From Sulfurospirillum sp. UBA4058 (GTDB taxonomy: Bacteria > Campylobacterota > Campylobacteria > Campylobacterales > Sulfurospirillaceae), in the NCBI GenBank assembly GCA_002382085.1, contig DFZK01000012.1, forward strand, positions 62,001-126,000: 64,000 nt of DNA, given 5' to 3'. A program made the position numbers and the translations under genes. This document shows, one piece after another, positions 25,804 to 34,565 of this stretch. The notes under the pieces are model-generated. The model saw only the letters and a program-made list of their open reading frames with translations, was not told the DNA's origin and made no database searches. The stretch's first letter is position 1; each line of letters begins with the position of its first letter.

Positions 25804-25812
25804 TGGTATAAT
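25804..25812 (+). promoter_or_regulatory. Extended -10 promoter TGgTATAAT for the ABC-F gene
   Basis: A consensus extended -10 lies 23 bases before the TTG start at 25836, leaving a very short leader. Confidence 0.6.
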
Positions 25813-25835
25813 ACGCGCAAAAACAAGGTACTCGT

Positions 25836-27791
25836 TTGGCACTTCTAGATCTTATCGGCATTCATAAAGCATACGAAACACAAAAAATTCTCTCAGACGT
25901 CGACTTTTCGCTCCATGCAAACGAACGTGTAGCCCTTATCGGCAAAAACGGCGGCGGAAAATCGACCTTAATGAAAATTCTCTACGGTCTATTGGAACCG
26001 GACGAAGGAAGACGTATTCTTCAAAAAAACACGACGATCGGTATGCTCGATCAAACCCCGCGTTTTAAAGAGGGGATGAACGTCAAAGAGGCGATCGAAG
26101 AGGGTCTTCAAGAGCTAAAAACGGCTTTAACGCGCTACCATCAGCTCCTTAAAACACTGGAAACCGACTTTCATAACGAATCGCTTCTCAAAGAACAAAG
26201 CGAATTGGTAACCTATTTGGAACTGCACGATGCATGGAATTTGGATGAAAAAATCGAACGTGTTTTGGAAGTTTTCGATCTGAAACAATTTGAACAAAAC
26301 GACGTAACGATGCTAAGCGGCGGTGAACAACGCCGCGTGACGCTCGCAGGCCTGATTTTACAAAAACCCGATATTTTACTTTTAGACGAACCGACGAACC
26401 ATTTGGACGTCTATATGGTCGAGTTTTTAGAACAAATGATTTTAAACGGTAAATTTACTTTGCTCTTTATCTCGCACGATCGTTATTTTATCGACCGAAT
26501 CGCAACGCGTACGATCGAAATCGAAGAGGGATCGTTACGAAGTTTCGACGGAGGATACGAACGCTATTTGACATGTAAAGAACAACTGATTCTCTCGTTA
26601 CAAAAACAGCACGAAAATCTTCTCAAATACTTAAAAGGCGAAGAGGAGTGGTTAAAACGCGGCGTCAAAGCCAGACTCAAACGCAACGAAGGACGTAAAC
26701 AAAGGGTTTTCGAATTACGCGATCAGGCAAAAAAAAATCCTTCACTCGTTCGCAAGCTCAAATTGGAGTTGGAGCGTGAAAAGCACAACTTTAACGGCGA
26801 TAAAATTCTCAATAAGCAAAAGATGCTATTTGAAATGGAATCCATCGCTAAGACGCTCGGAGAAAAACCTCTCATTCAAGGATTTTGTGCCCGTATTTTA
26901 CAAAAAGATCGCATTGCTATCGTCGGCAAAAACGGTGCCGGCAAGTCGACCCTTCTCAAAATTCTCCTCGGCGATCTAGCAATCGATCAAGGTTTGATGA
27001 AAAAAGGTGAGTTTAAAATAGGCTACTTTGACCAACAACGTGTAATGCTTGACGACGCCAAAGACTTACTCGAAACGTTTTGCCCTAACGGAGGTGATCG
27101 CGTAGACGTCAAAGGAAAGAATATGCACGTTTTCGGCTACCTCAAAAACTTTCTTTTTCCCAAAGAAGATCTGGCTAAAAAGATAGGCGTTTTGAGCGGC
27201 GGCGAAAAAAATCGCGTAGCATTGGCACTTTTGTTTACCCAAGAAGTCGACTGCTTAATCTTAGACGAACCGACCAACGATTTGGACATACCGACCATTA
27301 ACATTTTGGAAGAATACATTCAAAGTTTTCAAGGTGCGGTTATCTTCGTCAGCCACGACCGCTATTTCGTCGATAAAATCGCCACGAAACTCTACGTTTT
27401 TAAAGGCGAAGGTCGTATCGAAGAGAGCTATCAAAACTACAGTGAATACCTTGAAATCGAAAAAGAGATAGCCGAACTCGAAGCCATGGAAAAAGAGACG
27501 TCAAGCGATAGTAAAGACGCACCTTTAAAAATGCAAAAAAATAAAGAGGCGATGTCCCTCAAACTGAGCTACAAAGAACAACAAGCTCTTAAAACCCTTC
27601 CGCATCAAATCGAAGCCCTTGAAGAAGAGATCAAAACGATTAAAAAATGCCTTGAAAATCCCGATTGTTACCAAAAAATCGGATTAACGAAACTTTCAGA
27701 GGATTTGCAATCAAAAGAAGATGCTTTAGAACCGCTTATCGAAGCGTGGCTTGCGCTTGAAGAAAAAATCGAAACAATGCAAAAAGGCTAA
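25836..27791 (+). CDS. ABC-F family ATPase (Uup-like)
   Basis: A 651-residue cytoplasmic protein with two ABC ATPase domains and no membrane segment. Walker A motifs are GKNGGGKST (about 37-45) and GKNGAGKST (about 367-375); signature motifs are LSGGEQRRV and LSGGEKNRV; Walker B motifs are ILLLDEPTNHLD and CLILDEPTNDLD. An ABC-F linker rich in Lys/Arg separates the domains, and a C-terminal coiled coil (about 560-650) is typical of Uup. ABC-F proteins act on ribosomes or DNA intermediates. The TTG start is supported by CAAGGTA. A palindrome variant is read as LTCKE. Confidence 0.93.
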   Translation: MALLDLIGIHKAYETQKILSDVDFSLHANERVALIGKNGGGKSTLMKILYGLLEPDEGRRILQKNTTIGMLDQTPRFKEGMNVKEAIEEGLQELKTALTRYHQLLKTLETDFHNESLLKEQSELVTYLELHDAWNLDEKIERVLEVFDLKQFEQNDVTMLSGGEQRRVTLAGLILQKPDILLLDEPTNHLDVYMVEFLEQMILNGKFTLLFISHDRYFIDRIATRTIEIEEGSLRSFDGGYERYLTCKEQLILSLQKQHENLLKYLKGEEEWLKRGVKARLKRNEGRKQRVFELRDQAKKNPSLVRKLKLELEREKHNFNGDKILNKQKMLFEMESIAKTLGEKPLIQGFCARILQKDRIAIVGKNGAGKSTLLKILLGDLAIDQGLMKKGEFKIGYFDQQRVMLDDAKDLLETFCPNGGDRVDVKGKNMHVFGYLKNFLFPKEDLAKKIGVLSGGEKNRVALALLFTQEVDCLILDEPTNDLDIPTINILEEYIQSFQGAVIFVSHDRYFVDKIATKLYVFKGEGRIEESYQNYSEYLEIEKEIAELEAMEKETSSDSKDAPLKMQKNKEAMSLKLSYKEQQALKTLPHQIEALEEEIKTIKKCLENPDCYQKIGLTKLSEDLQSKEDALEPLIEAWLALEEKIETMQKG

Positions 27792-27803
27792 AGAGCCTTT
27801 TGC
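27779..27803. terminator. Terminator overlapping the ABC-F stop
   Basis: Arms GCAAAAAGGCT and AGCCTTTTGC around AAAG, spanning the ABC-F stop codon and ending two bases before the stop of the convergent chemoreceptor gene. Confidence 0.65.
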
Positions 27804-27804
27804 A

Positions 27805-29394
27805 TCATACTTTAAACGAAGAGAGCGTCGAGTCTAAGTTTTGAGACGACTCCAACATTTTTCCGGAGATGACGGAGAGCTCCTCGGCGATCTTTTCGTT
27901 ATTGTTCGAAAGGCTCAAGGTTTTTTTCATCTGCTCCATCATTTGGTTGGTCAAGTGAGAGATTTCCACGACTTTTTTAGACGCTTTTTTCGAGATTTCA
28001 ATGGATTGAATCGTTCGGTTACGCGTCTCTTCCGTCTCATTTTGTACCTCAACGGCATTGTCGGAAATAAGGCGAATATTGTCCGCATTGGTTTCCATAT
28101 GCGCACTCAGTTGCGTCACGCCTTGAACGATAACGCTAATCGTCGCATCGATCTCCGCTAGAGATTTTTGCGTACGCTCGGCCAATTTGCGTACTTCATC
28201 GGCAACAACCGCAAAACCTCTGCCGTGTTCTCCGGCACGTGCGGCTTCAATGGCGGCGTTAAGAGCTAAAAGGTTGGTCTGATCGGCAATATCTTTGATC
28301 ATCTCTAAAACGCCTTTAATCTGGTCGGTTTGTGCGACGACGCTTTGTATTTGGTGCGCCATATCTTGTTCTTGTTCGCTTGCGCCGTTGATTTTTTGAA
28401 CGACGTCGTTTAACGATAGACTCATACGTTCCAAAACACTAAAGGAAGCGTTATTGTCTTCTACGGTATGAATCGCTAACTCTTCAGAAAGATCAAGGTC
28501 GGCTTCGATATCTTTCATAAGATCGAACGACGTTTTAATTTGCTTCGCTTGCTCAAAAACGCCTTGCGAAAAAGTAGCGGCATTGGTATTAAGCGTTTCA
28601 CCCGTATGTTCGACGTTTTTGGAAATCGTTTGCGACGCGACGATAATCGATTGGATTTTTTCGATGAAAAGATTGATATGATGTGCAATTTCTCCCATCT
28701 CGTCTTGACTGCTGATATTAACGCGTGCGGTTAAATCGCCGCTTCCGCCGGAGAGATTTTTAATCCTTTCCAGTAAAATTCCCAAAGGATTCCCGACCAC
28801 GCTTTTTAAAACCCACATGATTAAAATCGACGTCGCTAATAGCGAAAGAGCGAAGATCGTAACGAGTTTCCAACTCACCGCACCGATATAGGCGTCGATT
28901 TCTTCAAACGAGAACGTCATATCCATGACGCCCAAAACATCGCCTTTTTGGGACGTTGCATGACAGGCCAAACAATCCGGCTCGGCAATAAGCGGTTTTA
29001 AAAGACGTAAGCGATGACCTTTAGCATCGTCTAACGTTGAGCTCGTTTGGACGGGATTTTTAAACATTGCGACGACGGCTTCATCCGTCGAAGGCTTGGC
29101 ATCAATTCCGAACGTATCGATAACGTTTTGGGATTGGTGGATTTTAAGTTCTTTAATGCCTTTCATTCCTTCAGCATCTTTGAGCGACTTTTCGATGAGG
29201 GCTCTATCGCCTAAGTTCATCGCGGCACGTACCGTTTGAAAAACCGATTGACTCAAAAGATTCAGATTGTTCTCACTTTGAATTTGTGAAGATTTTTTAA
29301 ACTCTCCCACGATCACAAACTGTAAAATAACAAAACTGACCAATAAAAGCGGAATGAGCGTAAAGCCGATTTTTGTTCCGATACCCTTTTTCAT
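27805..29394 (-). CDS. Methyl-accepting chemotaxis protein with periplasmic c-type haem motif
   Basis: A 529-residue chemoreceptor. The first membrane helix (about 9-29) is followed by a periplasmic domain resembling DUF3365/Tll0287-like sensors. This domain carries a single CxxCH motif (Cys141-Leu-Ala-Cys144-His145), the covalent haem c attachment signature, followed by GDVLGVMDMTFSF. The second helix (about 172-192) leads to a HAMP domain and a signalling domain with the same conserved hairpin as the receptor at 24154. A haem suggests redox, oxygen or NO sensing. The start overlaps the STAS-like gene by four bases. Confidence 0.9.
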   Translation of the reverse strand: MKKGIGTKIGFTLIPLLLVSFVILQFVIVGEFKKSSQIQSENNLNLLSQSVFQTVRAAMNLGDRALIEKSLKDAEGMKGIKELKIHQSQNVIDTFGIDAKPSTDEAVVAMFKNPVQTSSTLDDAKGHRLRLLKPLIAEPDCLACHATSQKGDVLGVMDMTFSFEEIDAYIGAVSWKLVTIFALSLLATSILIMWVLKSVVGNPLGILLERIKNLSGGSGDLTARVNISSQDEMGEIAHHINLFIEKIQSIIVASQTISKNVEHTGETLNTNAATFSQGVFEQAKQIKTSFDLMKDIEADLDLSEELAIHTVEDNNASFSVLERMSLSLNDVVQKINGASEQEQDMAHQIQSVVAQTDQIKGVLEMIKDIADQTNLLALNAAIEAARAGEHGRGFAVVADEVRKLAERTQKSLAEIDATISVIVQGVTQLSAHMETNADNIRLISDNAVEVQNETEETRNRTIQSIEISKKASKKVVEISHLTNQMMEQMKKTLSLSNNNEKIAEELSVISGKMLESSQNLDSTLSSFKV

Positions 29395-29702
29395 ACCGAT
29401 GCCTTTCGTACGTTCATAATTTCAATCAAACTCATATCTTCAAGCATCTCGTACAGTTCCGCGCTTCCGACCTCCACGATCAAAGCATAATGATCCATCT
29501 TAATCACTTTAATTAAGAAACCGATTAAAGAGGAGGTAATAATAAACGAGTCTTGAAGAAAAAGCCGAATCGGAACGTCGATATGGCTCGTATGTGCTTT
29601 TAAAACGGCTTCTTTAATGGCTTGCGTATCACTGACGGTTTTAATCGTCCCCGTAACGACGACGTCGACACTCTCACTGCGTACTTTTGTTACCACGTGC
29701 AT
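29391..29702 (-). CDS. STAS-like small protein coupled to the haem chemoreceptor
   Basis: A 103-residue soluble protein with alternating strand/helix pattern (VDVVVTGTIKTVSD, VPIRLFLQDSFIITSSLIGFLI, HYALIVEVGS, MLEDMSLIEIMNV) consistent with a STAS fold, as in anti-anti-sigma factors. The usual phosphorylatable serine region reads DSFIITSS, so Ser residues are available. Its stop overlaps the chemoreceptor start as ATGA, and a TATAAT box lies 31 bases upstream. The fold call is made by eye. A role as an adaptor for the receptor is inferred from coupling only. Confidence 0.5.
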   Translation of the reverse strand: MHVVTKVRSESVDVVVTGTIKTVSDTQAIKEAVLKAHTSHIDVPIRLFLQDSFIITSSLIGFLIKVIKMDHYALIVEVGSAELYEMLEDMSLIEIMNVRKASV

Positions 29703-29732
29703 TCTTTTCCCCCAAAAACCTTACGTTCACTC

Positions 29733-29738
29733 ATTATA
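29733..29738 (-). promoter_or_regulatory. -10 element TATAAT for the STAS-chemoreceptor operon
   Basis: TATAAT on the minus strand, 31 bases before the ATG at 29702. Confidence 0.5.
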
Positions 29739-29798
29739 ATACATATTCTATCGATTGTAACTAAAGATCGACTAAAAGCGTGAGAGTATCTTCTATTT

Positions 29799-30098
29799 TT
29801 AAACACCGAGTGCTTTTTTGACGGTATCGTTTGCCATCGAAATATTCCAAGCAGGCTCCCAAACGAGCTCGATCGTACATGTTGCGACGTTCTCTAACTT
29901 CAAAACCGCCTCCTTCGTCCATTGTTGCATCAGTTCATGCAACGGACATCCTTTCGTCGAGAGCGTCATACGTACGTAAACATCCTCGCCTTCAACGCGT
30001 ACACCGTAAATTAACCCTAAAGAAACGATGTCAAAGCCGACTTCCGGATCGATGACGGTTTGAATGGCTTGATACACTTCGTTTTCACTACATATCAT
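29799..30098 (-). CDS. MIP18/DUF59-family iron-sulfur assembly protein (SufT-like)
   Basis: A 99-residue DUF59/MIP18 protein. Signatures are VYQAIQTVIDPEVGFDIVSLGLIYG, MTLSTKGCPLHELM with the reactive Cys, and VELVWEPAWN-type end (IELVWEPAWNISM). SufT/PaaD relatives help mature Fe-S proteins. The ATG at 30098 has AAGGAG nine bases upstream and lies one base beyond the stop region of the upstream membrane protein. It is the last gene of a three-gene operon with the haem-copper-like and DUF2249 proteins. DUF59 and DUF2249 proteins recur next to NO-response genes in denitrifiers. Confidence 0.88.
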   Translation of the reverse strand: MICSENEVYQAIQTVIDPEVGFDIVSLGLIYGVRVEGEDVYVRMTLSTKGCPLHELMQQWTKEAVLKLENVATCTIELVWEPAWNISMANDTVKKALGV

Positions 30099-30099
30099 T

Positions 30100-31359
30100 T
30101 TAGTTTTCTCCTTTATACGTAAATGCGTAAACAACGTTAAACGCAACCAATAAAACACAAAGCATCACGCCCAAACACGCACCGTAGAAAAGAACTTGAA
30201 GATGCAAGAGCGTCGCAATGCTTAAACACACGACGGAAATAAACAGTAAAAATGCCTGCACGTCGGCACTTTCGGTATGAACCATTTGGTGCAAAAGCGG
30301 CACTTTTTGTTTCCCGACGAGCGGGGAAAAAGTTTTATACCAAATTAAAAACGGCAAAATCTTGTATAAATGTCCGACGATGAACGCCAACAAAAACCCG
30401 AAGAAAAAGAGTTCCGCAGCCGCAAATAAATAACGCTCCTGAGCCTCGATGAAAAAAAGTAGTAGCATCACCATCGCACCGAGAAGCGACAAAAACGAGA
30501 AGAAGAGATTTTTTACCCAATAATCGTTTTGCTTTCGCACCCTAACGCTAAAAATAATTCCCATCTGAAACAGGTACAACCCCATCGAGATAAGCACCGA
30601 CCCAAGACCCGCATAAAATACCACCGTAGGCAACGCCGCGACCAATGCTATCACGGCAACGCTTACGCCGATACCGTGCAAAAATAACGCCGTATGAATG
30701 TAGCGGTCTTTGAATCCGTGGGCTAAAGAGAACATCGGAATCAGTACCATTGAAACACCCATAACGATCATCATAACAAATCCGAGAAGCGTGCCGATAA
30801 CATGAGCTTTAACCCACGCATCGACGTCGATGCTGAGCATTCCGTGTGCTAAAACGAGCCCCAATAAAATGCCGAGCGTGACCGCAACCGCTAAAAAGAT
30901 GGTTCCCATCAACAGATAACTGCTGACGATGCTGTTTTTTTCTAAACGGTAAAACGTTAAAAAGACGTTCGCACAAAAAATAGCGATTGACAGGTATGTT
31001 AAGAAACCGCCGTAAGCGATCAAAAGATGCCATTGGGGATACCGAAAGCCTATAACCATCATACTCAGTCCAATGATATAAGCGTAAAACTGAACGTAGG
31101 CAAAATCTTTGGAAAAAAGCGGTATTTCTAACACGACCGGCAACAGTTGATACATTGCCCCGAAGATGACCATCATCACGAAACCTAAAAGGTATAAGTG
31201 GGCGAATGAGGCGAGGCTAAAAGAGATTCCGTAACCGGAAAGATCGGGATAAACCTCAAAAAGCGCCACCGTGCTTAAGAGAAGAAAGACCACGGCGGCA
31301 ATGAAAAAATGTGCTACCAACGCAAACGGCGGAGCCATTTCGGTCGCGAGCGATCGCAT
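30100..31359 (-). CDS. Haem-copper oxidase subunit I-like / NnrS-like membrane protein
   Basis: A 419-residue protein with about 12 membrane helices. Conserved histidines occur in FAHLYLLGFVMMVIFGAMYQLLP, WVKAHVIGTLLGFVMM and VGHLYKILPFLIWY, a pattern like the haem ligands of cytochrome oxidase subunit I or NnrS proteins. It lacks the full set of catalytic HCO ligands as far as I can see, so it is probably not a proton-pumping oxidase. The ATG at 31359 lies four bases after the DUF2249 stop; GTG at 31374 is an alternative. Context (DUF2249, DUF59, FNR-like site) points to NO or low-oxygen response. Confidence 0.65.
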   Translation of the reverse strand: MRSLATEMAPPFALVAHFFIAAVVFLLLSTVALFEVYPDLSGYGISFSLASFAHLYLLGFVMMVIFGAMYQLLPVVLEIPLFSKDFAYVQFYAYIIGLSMMVIGFRYPQWHLLIAYGGFLTYLSIAIFCANVFLTFYRLEKNSIVSSYLLMGTIFLAVAVTLGILLGLVLAHGMLSIDVDAWVKAHVIGTLLGFVMMIVMGVSMVLIPMFSLAHGFKDRYIHTALFLHGIGVSVAVIALVAALPTVVFYAGLGSVLISMGLYLFQMGIIFSVRVRKQNDYWVKNLFFSFLSLLGAMVMLLLFFIEAQERYLFAAAELFFFGFLLAFIVGHLYKILPFLIWYKTFSPLVGKQKVPLLHQMVHTESADVQAFLLFISVVCLSIATLLHLQVLFYGACLGVMLCVLLVAFNVVYAFTYKGEN

Positions 31360-31363
31360 CGTC

Positions 31364-31705
31364 TTAACCCGCACACTGTTTTTGGCTAAGATCGGCTTGA
31401 TCGCTTACGCCTTCTTTGTACGAAAAGATCAATTGAAGTTTTCCCTCTTCGAGCTGTGTCGTTTCGATATCGTAAAATTTTTCGACTTTTGCCAACAAAC
31501 CGACCGGAGAGCGATGGTTGATCATCACGACTTTTTTCGTGACGCTGTCCAAAAGCTCGAGCGCCAGCATCGCATTGATCATAGGCTCGGGAGGAATGCA
31601 CGCCGAAGTATCGAAATAGATGTATGACGTGCCGTGCGCTTCATACGTAAAAAACGGCACCGTCGCGTCTTGGACGGTGAAAGAGTGAGCGGTATCGGGT
31701 AACAT
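31364..31705 (-). CDS. DUF2249-domain protein
   Basis: A 113-residue cytoplasmic protein with the DUF2249 features: YIYFDTSACIPPEPMINAM (usually DxRxxPPxEPHP), VVMINHRSPVGLLAKVEKF and a C-terminal strand pair. The family is TusA-like in fold and occurs with hemerythrins, NnrS and NO reductases. The ATG at 31705 follows AAAGGACAAAACT; a longer frame start at 31732 has no ribosome site. An FNR-like dyad lies 54 bases upstream. The C-terminus ends in QKQCAG. Confidence 0.8.
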   Translation of the reverse strand: MLPDTAHSFTVQDATVPFFTYEAHGTSYIYFDTSACIPPEPMINAMLALELLDSVTKKVVMINHRSPVGLLAKVEKFYDIETTQLEEGKLQLIFSYKEGVSDQADLSQKQCAG

Positions 31706-31758
31706 AGTTTTGTCCTTTTTTTTTGACACCACTATAACCCTATTTGAGACAAAATTCC

Positions 31759-31772
31759 TTAATCTATATCAA
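31759..31772 (-). promoter_or_regulatory. FNR/CRP-type box TTGATATAGATTAA
   Basis: On the minus strand the site reads TTGAT-ATAG-ATTAA, one mismatch from the FNR/DNR consensus TTGAT-N4-ATCAA. It is 54 bases before the DUF2249 start, in the 72-base gap with kup. Confidence 0.5.
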
Positions 31773-31777
31773 GCACG

Positions 31778-33601
31778 TTAGCGAATTTCGGCACGCCTTG
31801 AAACGCCGATGAGCTTTTCGTTCGGGAAATTGTAAAAGCTTACGAAATTGGGCGACATATCTTTAATAAGCCCGTAAAGTTTCCACCACAATGAGGAAGA
31901 GACGATCTCCTCGTCGCCGTAAAAGATGGTACGTTCGTTAATTTTTTGGCTTTTTAAAATTGTTTCCATATTGAAAATTTCCATGTAACCGACGTAAATC
32001 ACGAGCAAATCAAGTCCTGAAGCAAGATTGCTCAGTTCACATTCGATACCTAAGGGCTCGCTGGTCGGCTTCATTTTAACGATCACGTTTCGCTCGTAAA
32101 TAATGCCGTTTTTGAACATCGTTTTGGGGATATACGCCGGAATATTCTCTTTTTTACGCGCGAAGAAAAGTGCCGTACCGCCAATGTGCGGTTGAGACGC
32201 GTAGTACGCTTCGTATTCTTTCACAAACGTCTCTTTTTCGACGGAAATAAATGAGGCATACAAACGTTTTTGCCCTTGCGTATACAGGATAATCAATCCT
32301 AACGGAACCGAAGCGATCAACAACGACCAATAACCGCCGTGCGGAATTTTTAACAAACAGGAACTAAAGAAAATAAGGCTCGTCGTTCCCGAAAGAACCG
32401 AAAACGCCATTTTAATCCATGCTCTTTGATGGGCGAAAATCATGCACATTAAACACCCCGTGATGCTCATCGCTCCCGAAACCGCTAAACCGTATGCCGC
32501 GGCTAATTGGGCGGATTCTTGAAACACGAACAGCATCACGATAACACAGATAAACAAAAACCAATTGATCGAACCGACGTAGATTTGAGAGTTTAATTCA
32601 TGCGACGTGTACGCAACGCGAAAGTGAGGGAAAATGCGCGTCGTCATCGCTTGATACAAAACGGAAAAAATACCGCTGATCATTGCCTGCGACGCAATAA
32701 TCGTCGCCAAGATCGTTAAAATTAAAAAAGGAACGTACATGTAAGGCGCAAACTCTTGCATCATTTCAAACAAAGGGCTTCCGACGCATTCGGGATGCGT
32801 CAATAAAAACGATCCTTGCCCGAAATAACTAAGCACCAAAGCACTAAACGCAAAAACCCATCCTTTTAAAATCGGAAGCCTCCCCAAATGCCCCATATCC
32901 GCATACAACGCTTCGCCTCCGGTCGTTGCAAGAACGATGTCCGCTAAAAGCACAAAGGTAATCCACGGATGATGATAGGCAAACGAAATCGCATACGTCG
33001 GATTGATCGCCGAAAGAATCGTGGACTCTTGGAATACGTAAAACAATCCTACGCTCGCTAAACTCAAAAACCATACCACCATAATCGGACCAAACGCTGC
33101 GGCAACCTTTTCGACGCCTTTTTTTTGAACGACAAACAGTCCTAGCGCAATCAACGACGCTAAAAGGAGAAGATAAAGTCTTGGCGTCTCTTCGTAATGC
33201 GGAATCAATAAAACGCCTTCGACCGCACTCAAGATACTAATCGCCGGCGTAATCACTCCGTCGCCGATCATAAGAGAAATCCCTAAAAATCCTAAAATCG
33301 AAACGATCGTTCCGGTTTTGGCATGCCGAAGATACGGTGTTAAAATTTGGACTAAAACGACCGTACCGCCCTCACCTTTTTGGCTCAGGCTCGTAGCGAG
33401 CCATGCGTATTGAATCGTCACTAAAACGACTAATGCCCAAAAAACAAACGATAAAATTCCCAAAATACTCTCGACCGTCGGAGGAACGATCATAAAGATC
33501 ACCGCCAAGGTATAAATCGGACTCGTTCCGATATCGCCGTAAACCACTCCTAACGCTTTGATCGTCATCATCTCTTTTTTGATACATTCACCGATTTTCA
33601 T
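31778..33601 (-). CDS. kup: Low-affinity potassium transporter Kup
   Basis: A 607-residue KUP/HAK/KT potassium:proton symporter. The N-terminal LGVVYGDIGTSPIYTL motif is diagnostic, followed by GDGVITPAISILSAVEG and GGEALYADMGHLG. Twelve membrane helices precede a cytoplasmic C-terminal part of about 150 residues. Length is normal. It is separated from the tauE-like gene by 68 bases and transcribed in the same direction. A palindrome variant (32736-32744) falls in the coding sequence as PYMYV. Confidence 0.95.
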   Translation of the reverse strand: MKIGECIKKEMMTIKALGVVYGDIGTSPIYTLAVIFMIVPPTVESILGILSFVFWALVVLVTIQYAWLATSLSQKGEGGTVVLVQILTPYLRHAKTGTIVSILGFLGISLMIGDGVITPAISILSAVEGVLLIPHYEETPRLYLLLLASLIALGLFVVQKKGVEKVAAAFGPIMVVWFLSLASVGLFYVFQESTILSAINPTYAISFAYHHPWITFVLLADIVLATTGGEALYADMGHLGRLPILKGWVFAFSALVLSYFGQGSFLLTHPECVGSPLFEMMQEFAPYMYVPFLILTILATIIASQAMISGIFSVLYQAMTTRIFPHFRVAYTSHELNSQIYVGSINWFLFICVIVMLFVFQESAQLAAAYGLAVSGAMSITGCLMCMIFAHQRAWIKMAFSVLSGTTSLIFFSSCLLKIPHGGYWSLLIASVPLGLIILYTQGQKRLYASFISVEKETFVKEYEAYYASQPHIGGTALFFARKKENIPAYIPKTMFKNGIIYERNVIVKMKPTSEPLGIECELSNLASGLDLLVIYVGYMEIFNMETILKSQKINERTIFYGDEEIVSSSLWWKLYGLIKDMSPNFVSFYNFPNEKLIGVSRRAEIR

Positions 33602-33669
33602 GAGAGCCTTAATGTTTCTTGGATTGTTAACCTAAAAAGGATTATAAAACGAGACGCGTTAAAAAAGTA

Positions 33670-34395
33670 TCAAAATAGTAAAGTGCTTAAAACGCTCGCG
33701 ATAGATTTCATGGCAAGTATCGTTAGTAAGATTTTGAGTGCAAAGACGAGCTTCTTCCCGTCTATTTTATGGCGAAGATACGTACCGGCATAAGAGCCTA
33801 GAACCGAACCGATCGTCATCGTCAAGATAATACCGATATACTCGCTAAACACAAATCCAAAATAGGCAAAAACCGTTATTTTCATTACGTGCGTCATGCA
33901 CATCAACACTGCCGACGTTGCGATAACCGTATCTTTATCCTGAAAATCTTTCAATAATTTAGCGATAGCGAGTTGTCCCGTTGTCCCGACAATGACGGAT
34001 AAACCGGTTTGAAAAAAACCGATAAGATAATAATTTTCATAATGCATCATCGTGTTATTAAAGGATTGAGACCATAAAGACAATAAGATATACGTTCCAA
34101 TAAATACCGGAATATACGTTGGAGAAATCATATTTAAGCAGTAGCTAAAAAGTCCGACACCGACCAAAGAGCCGATAAAAAATTTCGGTACGACTTGAAA
34201 TTGTATCGCTTTATAACCAAAGTAAGCCCGTGATACGTTACTGGTAATTTGATTTAAGCTATGAATGGGGATTAAAACGTTGGCAGGTAAAAAAAAGGGA
34301 AGAATAGCCAAAAGCAACAAACCTCCGCCGATTCCTATTACCGCCGTTATGATCGACGTACAAAAACTGATCAATCCAAAAAATAATGCATCCAT
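33670..34395 (-). CDS. TauE/SafE family anion permease
   Basis: A 241-residue membrane protein with about seven or eight helices. The N-terminal GLISFCTSIITAVIGIGGGLLL and a second GLSVIVGTTGQLAIAKLL repeat are the paired TauE/SafE motifs. The family exports or imports sulfite, sulfoacetate and related organosulfur anions. It lies 170 bases downstream of an orphan ModA-like binding protein, with a terminator-like hairpin between, so it is probably a separate unit. The substrate is not predictable. Confidence 0.88.
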   Translation of the reverse strand: MDALFFGLISFCTSIITAVIGIGGGLLLLAILPFFLPANVLIPIHSLNQITSNVSRAYFGYKAIQFQVVPKFFIGSLVGVGLFSYCLNMISPTYIPVFIGTYILLSLWSQSFNNTMMHYENYYLIGFFQTGLSVIVGTTGQLAIAKLLKDFQDKDTVIATSAVLMCMTHVMKITVFAYFGFVFSEYIGIILTMTIGSVLGSYAGTYLRHKIDGKKLVFALKILLTILAMKSIASVLSTLLF

Positions 34396-34518
34396 TTCGT
34401 CATTTTCCCTTAAACAAGATCAAGCGTCCATGCTTCACGTTGTTCTCAACGAGTGCTAAACAAGCGATCTACGCTACAATGATTCTCTCAAAAAAGATCT
34501 TTTAATCTCAAATAAAAC

Positions 34519-34550
34519 GTTACATATAAAGATTATTCCTTACATGTAAC
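34519..34550 (-). terminator. Terminator-like hairpin formed by an inverted pair of the palindromic motif
   Basis: On the minus strand two 13-base arms (GTTACATGTAAGG and CTTTATATGTAAC) pair with two G-U wobbles around a six-base loop, followed by GTTTTATTT. It lies 16 bases after the ModA-like gene. The first arm contains a perfect TTACATGTAA (34540-34549). Confidence 0.65.
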
Positions 34551-34565
34551 ACTTTAAATGTCTCT

